DNA from: Candidatus Peregrinibacteria bacterium
GTDB lineage: Bacteria > Patescibacteriota > Gracilibacteria > UBA1369
Assembly: GCA_014728765.1 (NCBI GenBank)
Contig: WJLA01000089.1
Coordinates: 1 to 9,793, forward strand
Direction: 5' to 3'
Length of the DNA stretch: 9,793 nt
The notes beneath the pieces were generated by a model. The model was given only the letters and a program-made list of their open reading frames with translations. It was not told the DNA's origin and did not search any database. Positions 1 through 6,575 of this stretch are shown one piece after another. The position numbers and the translations under genes were made by a program. Each line of letters begins with the position of its first letter. The stretch's first letter is position 1.

Positions 1-1703
1 ATAATTGAATAAAGATAGAAATTTGCAGAAACAGGACCACTTTTAACATTCTCTTCATCTACTGCCAATTTCAATAACCAATTATCAGAATTAACATTAC
101 TAACACTAGGAATGCTTTCAACTATAACCTCATCACCATCACCATTAAGCTCAGGTCTACCGAAAGCAGTATATCCATCCGGCAAATCTCCTTCCACACC
201 CAATTTGAATTCCACACTTTTAATATTTACATCATTTTCTCCAGCAGAAGTGTTTTTTACTACACTATAATTAATTTCTGAAGAATCATCTCTAGCCATG
301 GAAATAAAATCCAATTGATCAGATCCATCCACTTGATATAGATCTTCAAGTTCAACCACTGGCTTAAATGGCAAATTCCTATTGGCAACAATTGTACTAA
401 AACCACATTCGGCAGTTGTTCCATTGAAACTTCCTAAAACACAACCTCCTTCAATTGCTCCATCAGGACTATATCTAAAAAGTCTAACTTGAAAACTGTC
501 TAAGTTCAAAATATTATTTCTTCCATTTGTTGCAGCATCTTTATCATACCCACTCAAATTGTCAGAATAAACAAAGTTTTCATTTGAAAATTCAGCATCT
601 GCATCACCCAATTCAGACACATTGTAATCCGAAGTCGGAGCATTTGAAGTTATTTCAAAACTAAATGGATGAGCAGGCTCTAAATTATTTGGTTTTGTAA
701 CCGCAGATGAACCACCAAGCCCACCTTGACTTGCGTCAGTAGTTTGATCAAGAGAAACACTGTCATTAAAGCCCATTCTAATACAATATGAATAAGTTTC
801 TGAACCAGTTGTATTTTCAGTATAAATTGAAATCGGACTTGGATCACAATCCTGAACTAAATCTGAAGAATTTAAAGTTATACCACTCACCACAAATTCA
901 GTATTTAAACTCCAATTTTCCATATTATCGGCATGAGGCACAAAGTCACTAAACTCAGCACATTGAATCGGAGCCAAATTTGCCGGATCAGCCCAGTTAC
1001 AATCACAAGTTCCGTCAACAAGATCAATACTACTACAAAGCTCCAAAGGCACAGGTTCAGGAGTCATAAACCAAGGCATCATTACTCCCTCCCAATTAAA
1101 CCATCCGACAGACTGTGCCCAGGTATGTGCTCCTGCTGGATATGAAGCAGAACTGACAACTTCACCTTTATTTGGTCCATTAGGAATTAACTCAAGCTCA
1201 TGATGAATACTGTCAAAACTAATATATCCCACATTATCACCCCAAGCATAACCACTTAATCTCACCCTACTAAATTCATTTGCTGGCAAACTTGGATTTG
1301 TTTTTTCAACTTGAAAATCAACTTGATAATCCTCATTTCCACAATCAGCACCAAGATTTTTTCCATTATTACAATACAAACTAATCCATCCTAAATTATC
1401 ATTCCAAACCCAACCTTCTAAGTGTGTCGGAACAGCCACAGCAGGATCAGCATCACTCATTCTGACACAAGCGGCATATTGACCGCTTAATTCACTAGGA
1501 GGCGCATCAAAATTCATCACACCACTATTGGGAACACCATCTACATTAACCGGAGTAGTTTGACCCTGTATATCATAGCAAGGAGTAAGATTGGTAGCGC
1601 TAACATTTTCCCACCATTGCGCATCTGCGGAATTAATCGTCAAAACAAAGAAAACTGCTAAAAAAACAGTCAATAAACTTAGCTTTTTCAAAACATTAAT
1701 CAT
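1..1703 (-). CDS. Large secreted protein with aromatic GW-W...GWIS repeats, 3' end cut by the window edge
   Basis: An open frame of 567 codons runs from an ATG at 1703 to the left edge without a stop, so the C-terminus is missing. Residues 1-28 form a clear signal peptide: MINVLKK, a hydrophobic core, then ADA before Gln29, predicting export and signal peptidase I cleavage. The mature part is rich in Asn, Asp, Ser and Gly, with few Lys or Arg. Three related aromatic repeats occur at about residues 97-110 (GWVWNDNLGWISLY), 151-163 (GYAWGDNVGYISF) and 192-204 (AHTWAQSVGWFNW). A second motif, Y-x-x-C-[VI]-R-M, occurs at 76-82 and 304-310. Twelve cysteines (42, 79, 111, 121, 223, 233, 235, 248, 286, 307, 421, 433) suggest disulfides in an extracellular protein. 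From memory, GWISF-like repeats are common in uncharacterised CPR surface proteins; no activity is known to me. The leader is A-rich with no Shine-Dalgarno. A surface or matrix-like role is inference only. Confidence 0.85.
   Translation of the reverse strand, partial: MINVLKKLSLLTVFLAVFFVLTINSADAQWWENVSATNLTPCYDIQGQTTPVNVDGVPNSGVMNFDAPPSELSGQYAACVRMSDADPAVAVPTHLEGWVWNDNLGWISLYCNNGKNLGADCGNEDYQVDFQVEKTNPSLPANEFSRVRLSGYAWGDNVGYISFDSIHHELELIPNGPNKGEVVSSASYPAGAHTWAQSVGWFNWEGVMMPWFMTPEPVPLELCSSIDLVDGTCDCNWADPANLAPIQCAEFSDFVPHADNMENWSLNTEFVVSGITLNSSDLVQDCDPSPISIYTENTTGSETYSYCIRMGFNDSVSLDQTTDASQGGLGGSSAVTKPNNLEPAHPFSFEITSNAPTSDYNVSELGDADAEFSNENFVYSDNLSGYDKDAATNGRNNILNLDSFQVRLFRYSPDGAIEGGCVLGSFNGTTAECGFSTIVANRNLPFKPVVELEDLYQVDGSDQLDFISMARDDSSEINYSVVKNTSAGENDVNIKSVEFKLGVEGDLPDGYTAFGRPELNGDGDEVIVESIPSVSNVNSDNWLLKLAVDEENVKSGPVSANFYLYSI
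1092..1415 (-). repeat. Three degenerate aromatic repeats within the secreted protein
   Basis: The repeat units lie at 1374-1415, 1215-1253 and 1092-1130 (coding strand minus). Their shared pattern is aromatic-x-W-x(4)-G-[WY]-[IF]-[SN]-[aromatic or Leu]. The third copy is the most diverged: its first Gly-Trp is replaced by Ala-His-Thr before the Trp, and it ends Phe-Asn-Trp. Spacing between units is about 54 and then 41 residues, so these are dispersed short motifs, not a tight tandem array. The similarity is at protein level; the DNA copies are clearly diverged, so this is not a recent duplication. Confidence 0.7.
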
Positions 1704-1737
1704 GATTTTGTTTTTATTTTTACATTTAAATCTTATT

Positions 1738-1766
1738 ATTTTACCACAAACCAAGCAAACAAACAA
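1738..1766 (-). promoter_or_regulatory. Probable sigma-70-type promoter of the secreted protein gene
   Basis: Read on the minus strand, a -35 element TTGTTT (1766-1761) is followed by a 17-base spacer and a -10 element TAAAAT (1743-1738). A TG one base before the -10 box gives an extended -10 (TGGTAAAAT). Transcription would begin near 1731 and leave a leader of about 28 bases before the ATG at 1703. Placement, spacing and the extended -10 agree well; this is pattern-based only. Confidence 0.6.
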
Positions 1767-2027
1767 CCTTTTGAAAACCATTTACTTATCAGCATAAATG
1801 ACCAAATTTCGAATTATCAGTCCGAAATCATTTAAAAATAGATTTGACACAAAAGGAAATATATAACATAAACACACTAAAATTGAGCTTAAAATGACGA
1901 AAAACGGCATAAAACAATAAAAAATCAAGCGCGCGCCAAACGCTTTAAAATAAGGCAATAACACCCTTTGAATACTCAACAAAAACGCCTAAAATCCCTG
2001 CCTCAAGCCTTTAATTTACCACCCCCC
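1767..2027. other. Divergent intergenic region with no convincing gene
   Basis: This AT-rich stretch separates the minus-strand secreted-protein gene from the HU gene. I see no tRNA, no convincing coding frame and no repeat array. A perfect TTGACA lies at 1844-1849 on the plus strand, but no -10 box sits at a normal distance (TATAAC is only 12 bases away). A short inverted repeat, AAGCG-N9-CGCTT, lies around 1926-1945 beside a GC-rich patch (gcgcgc); on the minus strand it is followed by a T-rich run, so a weak minus-strand terminator is conceivable. A 66-codon minus-strand frame (1982-1782) with a TTG start and Phe/Leu/Ile-rich content is probably chance in A-rich DNA. Confidence 0.5.
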
Positions 2028-2055
2028 TTGCATTCATCAAACACAGTCATATAAT
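2028..2055 (+). promoter_or_regulatory. Strong sigma-70-type promoter of the HU gene
   Basis: TTGCAT (2028-2033) and a perfect TATAAT (2050-2055) are separated by 16 bases. The predicted start point near 2062 gives a leader of about 34 bases before the HU ATG. A run of six C residues (2022-2027) directly abuts the -35 box. A small inverted repeat, CGAA-N7-TTCG (2057-2071), covers the expected start point; it might be an operator but is short enough to be chance. A strong promoter suits an abundant nucleoid protein. Confidence 0.75.
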
Positions 2056-2095
2056 GCGAACAGTTTATTCGTCTATTTCTTAACCCATCAAGAAT

Positions 2096-2371
2096 ATGAC
2101 AAAGCAAGATTTAGTTAACGCTGCTGCACAAGCTGCAGGTGTTACAAAAAAAGACGCTGGCGCTGTACTTGACGCAGTTCTGGCTACTATCACAAAATCT
2201 CTTAAAAAAGGAGATTCAGTAACTATTACCGGTTTCGGAACTTTTAGAGTATCTAAAAGAGCTGCTCGAACTGGAGTAAATCCAAGAAATCCAGGAGAAA
2301 AGATCAAGATTCCTGCTATGAAGCTACCTGCTTTCAAAGCTGGAAAATCTCTTAAAGATGCAGTTAGATAA
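2096..2371 (+). CDS. hup: HU-family DNA-binding nucleoid protein
   Basis: This 91-residue protein has the full HU/IHF architecture and the usual family length. An N-terminal helical dimerisation part (about 1-40, MTKQDLVNAAAQAAGV...) is followed by the GFGTF signature (46-50), the DNA-binding beta arm (about 52-74, RTGVNPRNPGEKI) and the C-terminal helix (FKAGKSLKDAV). Pro63 in the arm (NPRNPG) matches the proline that HU proteins intercalate into the minor groove. It would act as a dimer that bends and compacts chromosomal DNA. HU rather than IHF is favoured because only one basic homologue is seen and the arm is HU-like. The start is fixed by the conserved N-terminus; only a weak purine stretch (caaga) precedes the ATG. 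It has its own promoter and terminator, so it is probably a single-gene unit. Codons lean to GCT/GCA and AGA, as expected for a well-expressed gene in an AT-rich genome. Confidence 0.97.
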   Translation: MTKQDLVNAAAQAAGVTKKDAGAVLDAVLATITKSLKKGDSVTITGFGTFRVSKRAARTGVNPRNPGEKIKIPAMKLPAFKAGKSLKDAVR

Positions 2372-2393
2372 TTCTAGCATCCAAAACAAAAAT

Positions 2394-2424
2394 AAAGAGC
2401 CCTGGCATTTTGCCGGGGCTCTTT
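2394..2424 (+). terminator. Intrinsic terminator hairpin after the HU gene
   Basis: A near-perfect inverted repeat pairs AAAGAGCCC (2394-2402) with GGGCTCTTT (2416-2424). It is extended by one T-G wobble and GGCA/TGCC, with a TTT loop, giving about 14 pairs. It lies 22 bases after the HU stop. On the plus strand the T tract is only the three T's of the stem followed by ATATAATA, so release may rely mostly on the stem. On the minus strand the hairpin is followed by TTTATTTTTGTTTT, so it may work in both directions. Confidence 0.85.
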
Positions 2425-2431
2425 ATATAAT
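2403..2431 (+). promoter_or_regulatory. Candidate promoter for the downstream 193-residue gene, overlapping the HU terminator
   Basis: A perfect TATAAT (2426-2431) follows immediately after the terminator stem. At a 17-base spacing upstream lies TGGCAT (2403-2408), a poor -35 match located inside the hairpin. Transcription would start near 2438, leaving about 15 leader bases before the ATG at 2453. The -10 box is good, but AT-rich DNA yields such boxes by chance, so this is tentative. Confidence 0.35.
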
Positions 2432-2452
2432 AAAAAAAATCACCAAAATATC

Positions 2453-3034
2453 ATGCAAAACTTTAATTTGACTCCAAGCAACTTAGATAGCATTAAACCG
2501 ATTTTAGAAAGACTGGAATATAATCTTCATACTTTACCGAATTTCATAAATACACTCAAAGAAATGGAGCATCACCAACACAATCTTTCTCATATACATG
2601 GATTTAAAAAACCAATAAAAGCCGAAAGAGCATTAGAAGATTTTTGTAGAGAATTAAAAGAAAAAAATCAACAAAATTTTGAAGACGATTTCGAACATAT
2701 GGCATTTAAAAATAATTGTGAATTGTTACTTGAAATTGCGGCTTCAATTTTCGACAGTGTAGGTATGAGCGATAGCTTTGAAGATGCCAAAGAAGCATTT
2801 TTCGGCAATCATCAAAAAATTGAAGACTTGAAAGATGATGTTCAAAAAGCATATCATCCACCAACAATATTACCTAAAAGAACTTTCGATAACGACCGCT
2901 CTCCTGAACAAGCTTTACCCAAAATAATGGTGGACACATCAAGCAATATCAAGGCAATTTCAAAGCTTGGATCAGGTGTCAGAAGAACAAAAAAACGTGA
3001 CCGCCATCAGCATGATTTGCAAAATACGGGATAA
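2453..3034 (+). CDS. Hypothetical protein, 193 residues, His-rich segment and basic tail
   Basis: I do not recognise this family. The protein has no signal peptide or membrane segment and should be cytoplasmic. Residues 1-135 look mainly helical: amphipathic stretches at about 11-38, 56-75, 86-103 and 108-133, with much Glu, Asp and Lys. A histidine cluster lies at 40-49 (five His: H40, H41, H43, H47, H49). Residues 135-193 are Pro/Ser/Asn-rich, probably disordered, and end in a strongly basic stretch (VRRTKKRDRH) that could bind nucleic acid; this is inference. There are two cysteines (65, 89) and no metal-binding Cys pattern. The ATG follows the HU terminator by 28 bases, with no Shine-Dalgarno. 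pheS starts 36 bases after its stop with no terminator between, so read-through into pheS is likely. Codon use resembles pheS and pheT, which supports a real gene. Confidence 0.75.
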   Translation: MQNFNLTPSNLDSIKPILERLEYNLHTLPNFINTLKEMEHHQHNLSHIHGFKKPIKAERALEDFCRELKEKNQQNFEDDFEHMAFKNNCELLLEIAASIFDSVGMSDSFEDAKEAFFGNHQKIEDLKDDVQKAYHPPTILPKRTFDNDRSPEQALPKIMVDTSSNIKAISKLGSGVRRTKKRDRHQHDLQNTG

Positions 3035-3045
3035 AGCTTTACATT
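3017..3045 (+). promoter_or_regulatory. Weak candidate promoter for pheST
   Basis: TTGCAA (3017-3022) and TACATT (3040-3045) are separated by 17 bases, each matching four of six consensus positions. They span the end of the preceding gene and would give a leader of about 19 bases before the pheS ATG at 3071. The leader is too short for a T-box or a Phe-rich attenuator peptide, and none is seen. Transcription from the upstream gene could serve equally well. Confidence 0.3.
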
Positions 3046-3070
3046 CAAATCAAATCTAAACACATCAATA

Positions 3071-4096
3071 ATGCAAGATCTTCTTAATAGTGCCCTTCAA
3101 GCAATTGAAAACGCTAACAACAGCAATGAATTAAAAGAAATTGAAATTAAATACTTAGGAAAAAAAGGACTAATCACTGAACAATTAAAGACTTTAAAAG
3201 ATCTTTCCGAAGAAGATAAAAGAACAACAGGAAAAGCCATTCAAGAAATTAAACAAAAATTTTTGTCCGCCTATCAAAAAAAAGCATCACAGCTTGAAAT
3301 TGAAGAAATCAACTCCAAATTAACCGCTGAATTTTTTGATATTACATTACCAAGGCTGAACAAAATAAATCATTCCAAAAAAGGTACTATTCATCCTCTC
3401 AACCAGCTTCAACAACAAGTTGAAGAAATTTTCAGCGACATGGGCTTTGAAATTGCCGATGGGCCCGAAGTGGAAAGTGAATATTACAATTTTGAAGCAT
3501 TGAATATTCCCTCTCATCATCCTGCGCGAGACATGCAAGACACATTTTTCATAGAAAATAAAGCCGACCCTAAGCATGGAGAATTAATTTTAAGAACACA
3601 CACATCACCTGTACAGATCAGAACAATGGAATTAAAGGGCGCTCCTCTTAGAATCATCGTGCCTGGTAGAGTTTTTCGCTATGAAGCTACCGACGCAACT
3701 CATGACAGCACATTCAATCAAGTAGAAGGTCTTCTTATAGACAAAAATATTGGTCTGGCTGATCTTAAAGGCATTATGGAAGAGTTTTTGTCCAGATTAT
3801 TTGAAAAAGATATTACAGTCAGATTCAGACCCGGATATTTTCCATTCGTCGAACCCGGCCTGGAATTGGATATACTTTGGCAAAAAGGAAAAAATGGACA
3901 GTCAGACAAATGGCTGGAATTCATGGGAGCCGGAATGGTCCACCCTAATGTTTTAAAAGCCGGTGGAATTGATCCCGAAAACAACCAAGGCTGGGCTTTT
4001 GGTTTTGGAATAACCAGACTTGCCATGATCAAATATCAAATTGCCGACATCAGACAAATTCACAATAGTGATCTAAGATTTCTAAAACAGTTTTAA
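3071..4096 (+). CDS. pheS: Phenylalanine--tRNA ligase alpha subunit
   Basis: This is the catalytic subunit of the alpha2-beta2 synthetase that charges tRNA-Phe with phenylalanine using ATP. At 341 residues it has the normal length. An N-terminal coiled-coil arm for tRNA binding (about 1-90) precedes the class II catalytic domain (about 105-341). Visible signatures are DGPEVESEYYNFEALN (130-145), the HPARDMQDTF stretch (150-159), LRTHTSPVQIR (174-184), motif 2 GRVFRYEATDATH (199-211), EFMGAGMVHPNVL (283-295) and motif 3 GWAFGFGITRLAM (307-319). Ala309 aligns with E. coli Ala294, the residue that sets pocket size for Phe. Two positions depart from E. coli: Asn216 in FNQVEG, where E. coli has His, and Thr315 in GITRL, where E. 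coli has Glu; the motif 3 Arg316 is kept. pheT follows after 2 bases, so the two subunits are co-transcribed and probably translationally coupled. No Shine-Dalgarno precedes the ATG. Confidence 0.98.
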   Translation: MQDLLNSALQAIENANNSNELKEIEIKYLGKKGLITEQLKTLKDLSEEDKRTTGKAIQEIKQKFLSAYQKKASQLEIEEINSKLTAEFFDITLPRLNKINHSKKGTIHPLNQLQQQVEEIFSDMGFEIADGPEVESEYYNFEALNIPSHHPARDMQDTFFIENKADPKHGELILRTHTSPVQIRTMELKGAPLRIIVPGRVFRYEATDATHDSTFNQVEGLLIDKNIGLADLKGIMEEFLSRLFEKDITVRFRPGYFPFVEPGLELDILWQKGKNGQSDKWLEFMGAGMVHPNVLKAGGIDPENNQGWAFGFGITRLAMIKYQIADIRQIHNSDLRFLKQF

Positions 4097-4098
4097 AA

Positions 4099-6513
4099 AT
4101 GAAAATTTCCATAAATTGGCTCAAAAATTACGTCAATATACCAGACAACACCGACATCAATCAGTTAGCTGAACTTTTCACCACAAGAACGGCTGAAGTC
4201 GAAGAAGTTATAGATTTAGCATCTACCTTTGACAAAATGGTAGTCGGAAAAATCGAAGCCATAGAGCCTCACCCTAATGCCGACAAGCTACAAATAACTC
4301 AAACCAACGTTGGAGGAGAAATTCTAAAAATAGTTTGCGGAGCACAAAACATTTACATAGGACAAAAAGTGGCTGTCGCCAAAAATGGCGCCAAAGTAAA
4401 ATGGCATGGCGAAGGCGAATTGGTAGAATTAAAACCGACCAAAATCAGGGGAGAAGAGAGCAACGGCATGATTTGTGCAGCTTCTGAAATTGGCTTGAAA
4501 GACGAAGAAGATGGAATCATGGACTTAAGCAATCTTGAAGCTGAGCCCGGAACCTCACTCGCCGAAGCCTTACAAAAAAATGATCAAATCATTGATATAG
4601 ATAACAAATCACTAACTCACAGACCCGATTTATGGGGACATTACGGCATCGCTCGTGAAGTTGCAGCCATCACGGGTCAAAGTCTTAAACCAATAGAATT
4701 ACATCACGAATATCCTTCCACAGAAACAATCATACCGGTTGAAATAAAAGCAAAAGACCACTGCAAACGCTATCTTTCAACCACTATCGAAAACATTCAA
4801 GTCGGTCCATCACCTGAATGGCTTAAAAATGCCTTAGAAAACACCGGAAATCGCTCCATCAACAACATTGTTGACGCCACAAACTTTGTAATGCTTGAAC
4901 TTGGAAATCCGCTGCACGCTTTCGACACAAACAAAATCAAAGAAAAAATCATTATCAGAACTGCAGAAAAAGGTGAAAAAATTGAAACTCTCAAAGAAGG
5001 TGAAAAAGAACTGGATTCGGATATGCTTATCATAGCTGATAAAGAAAAACCTCTGGCAATTGCCGGAATCATGGGAGGACTCAATTCAGGAATCAACAAT
5101 GAAACCACATCAATCACCCTTGAAGCCGCCAATTTTGACCCTATTTCCACCAGAAAAACCTCGGTAAAACTTGGCATCAGAACCGAATCGGTTCAAAGAT
5201 TTGAAAAAGACCTTGATCCTCTCTTGGCCGAGCAAGCTTTTGACCGACTGGTCAAAATCATCTTGGATTTGTGCCCAAGTGCCAAAATAGTTTCAGCTAA
5301 AAATGATCAAAAAAACTTTGATTATCAAATCAAAACAGTCAAATTGGATTTGAACAAAGTCAGATCCAAAATCGGAGTCCAAATTGAAAGCATGGAGATA
5401 GAAGAAAAATTAAAAAACTTGGAGTTCAAGGTTAAAAAACTTGATACTCACCACCTAGAAGTTGAAGTTCCGAGTTTCAGAGCTACAAAAGATATTAATC
5501 ATCAAGACGACTTAATTGAAGAAATTGCCAGACTATACGGTTATGAAAAAATTCCGACCAGAATACCTGAACTTAGCTTAACTCTACCAAAACCAAACAC
5601 CGAAAGACTGGAAAAATACTCCATCAGAAACATACTAAGTCTTGAATGCGGCTATAATGAAACCCTCAACTACTCTTTTTACAGCAAAAAAACGCTACAA
5701 AATGCCGGCCTTGAAGCTTCAAAACATCTTAAAATTAAAAATTTTCTTTCTGAAGAACAAACTCATTTAAGAACCACCTTATTACCCAATCTTTTAATTA
5801 CAGCGGCAAATAACCTTAAAGTTGAAGATGGCTTTAAATTGTTTGAAATTGGAAGAACTTTCATTTATCAAAATGAATATTTTCCTCTTGAAGAAAAACA
5901 TTTGGCCGGACTGCTGGTTTTACCCAAAAAATCAAAAATGGAACCGTTTTATGAGGTTAGAGATGACATTTCAAGATTATTGGAAAGACTGCGCATAACT
6001 TCTTTGAAGTATAAAAGAGCGGAAAAAGCCTGCTCAATGGCTCATCCAAATAAACACGCAGCTTTCTTCGACTTCAAAACACAACAAGAAATTGTTCAAA
6101 TATATGAATTACATCCACTAATAGCCAAAAATTTTGATTTGGAAAAAAATCGCATTGCTTGTTTCGAAATAAACTACTCACTATTACATAAACTTAATCG
6201 AGCCGATCAAAAATATAAAGCTATTTCCAAATATCCGGCTGTAGAATTTGATATATCCGCTATTTTGAACAACAATATCGAATACCAAACATTAGAATCT
6301 CAAATCAAGAATATAGATAAAAATTTGGTGAAATCGGTACAGCTTTTTGACTACTATAAAGGTCCAAATATAAATGAAGGTAAAATTTCAATGGCATTTA
6401 AAATCAAATTACAGTCAAATGACCGCACCCTAACAGATCAAGAAATTAAAGAAATTCAACAAAATGCCTTTCAAGTCCTGCAAAAGCTGGGTGGAGAGAT
6501 TCGAGGACTATAG
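4099..6513 (+). CDS. pheT: Phenylalanine--tRNA ligase beta subunit
   Basis: This is the second subunit of the Phe-tRNA synthetase, responsible for tRNA recognition and hydrolysis of Tyr-tRNA-Phe. It is full length at 804 residues. Domains in order: N-terminal B1 with the inserted EMAP-type OB fold (about 45-155, VGKIEAIEPHPNADKL); the B3/B4 editing domain (about 210-390); B5 (about 412-485); the inactive class II-like core (about 490-690); and the C-terminal FDX-ACB anticodon-binding domain (about 709-804). Editing residues aligning with E. coli His261, Gly318, Glu334 and Thr354 are present as His273 (PLHAFD), the GIMGG loop (323-327), Glu342 and Thr362. Ala356 of E. coli is replaced by Ser364, so editing is probably kept. 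The FDX-ACB start reads YPAVEFDIS, lacking the Arg usually found before the Asp. The ATG lies 2 bases after the pheS stop, so translation probably relies on coupling. It ends in TAG. Confidence 0.98.
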   Translation: MKISINWLKNYVNIPDNTDINQLAELFTTRTAEVEEVIDLASTFDKMVVGKIEAIEPHPNADKLQITQTNVGGEILKIVCGAQNIYIGQKVAVAKNGAKVKWHGEGELVELKPTKIRGEESNGMICAASEIGLKDEEDGIMDLSNLEAEPGTSLAEALQKNDQIIDIDNKSLTHRPDLWGHYGIAREVAAITGQSLKPIELHHEYPSTETIIPVEIKAKDHCKRYLSTTIENIQVGPSPEWLKNALENTGNRSINNIVDATNFVMLELGNPLHAFDTNKIKEKIIIRTAEKGEKIETLKEGEKELDSDMLIIADKEKPLAIAGIMGGLNSGINNETTSITLEAANFDPISTRKTSVKLGIRTESVQRFEKDLDPLLAEQAFDRLVKIILDLCPSAKIVSAKNDQKNFDYQIKTVKLDLNKVRSKIGVQIESMEIEEKLKNLEFKVKKLDTHHLEVEVPSFRATKDINHQDDLIEEIARLYGYEKIPTRIPELSLTLPKPNTERLEKYSIRNILSLECGYNETLNYSFYSKKTLQNAGLEASKHLKIKNFLSEEQTHLRTTLLPNLLITAANNLKVEDGFKLFEIGRTFIYQNEYFPLEEKHLAGLLVLPKKSKMEPFYEVRDDISRLLERLRITSLKYKRAEKACSMAHPNKHAAFFDFKTQQEIVQIYELHPLIAKNFDLEKNRIACFEINYSLLHKLNRADQKYKAISKYPAVEFDISAILNNNIEYQTLESQIKNIDKNLVKSVQLFDYYKGPNINEGKISMAFKIKLQSNDRTLTDQEIKEIQQNAFQVLQKLGGEIRGL

Positions 6514-6575
6514 ACCGCTCTCTTGCTATTTTATGCTTTTCATGATAGTTTTTTTGCGTTTATCAAAACATCATT

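Noticed and set aside
933..1145. 70-codon plus-strand frame
   Set aside because: It lies wholly opposite the secreted-protein gene, whose frame is far longer and has a signal peptide, repeats and a promoter.
1844..1866. Perfect TTGACA as a third promoter in the divergent region
   Set aside because: The only good -10 box (TATAAC) is 12 bases away, too close for sigma-70 recognition, and no gene starts downstream until HU, which has its own promoter.
1782..1982. 66-codon minus-strand frame resembling a small hydrophobic membrane protein
   Set aside because: It begins with TTG, has no ribosome site, and its Phe/Leu/Ile-rich content is what A-rich non-coding DNA gives on the opposite strand. 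No similarity to a known small membrane protein is evident.
6494..6522. GAGAG...CTCTC inverted repeat at the end of pheT as a possible terminator
   Set aside because: The stem is only five pairs with a loop of about 19 bases, and it is not followed by a clean T tract. It is too weak to call.
6523..6551. TTGCTA with a possible -10 box before the penicillin-binding protein gene
   Set aside because: At 17 bases the candidate -10 is TAGTTT, a poor match; better-looking boxes fall at 14-15 bases. A promoter is possible but not supported.
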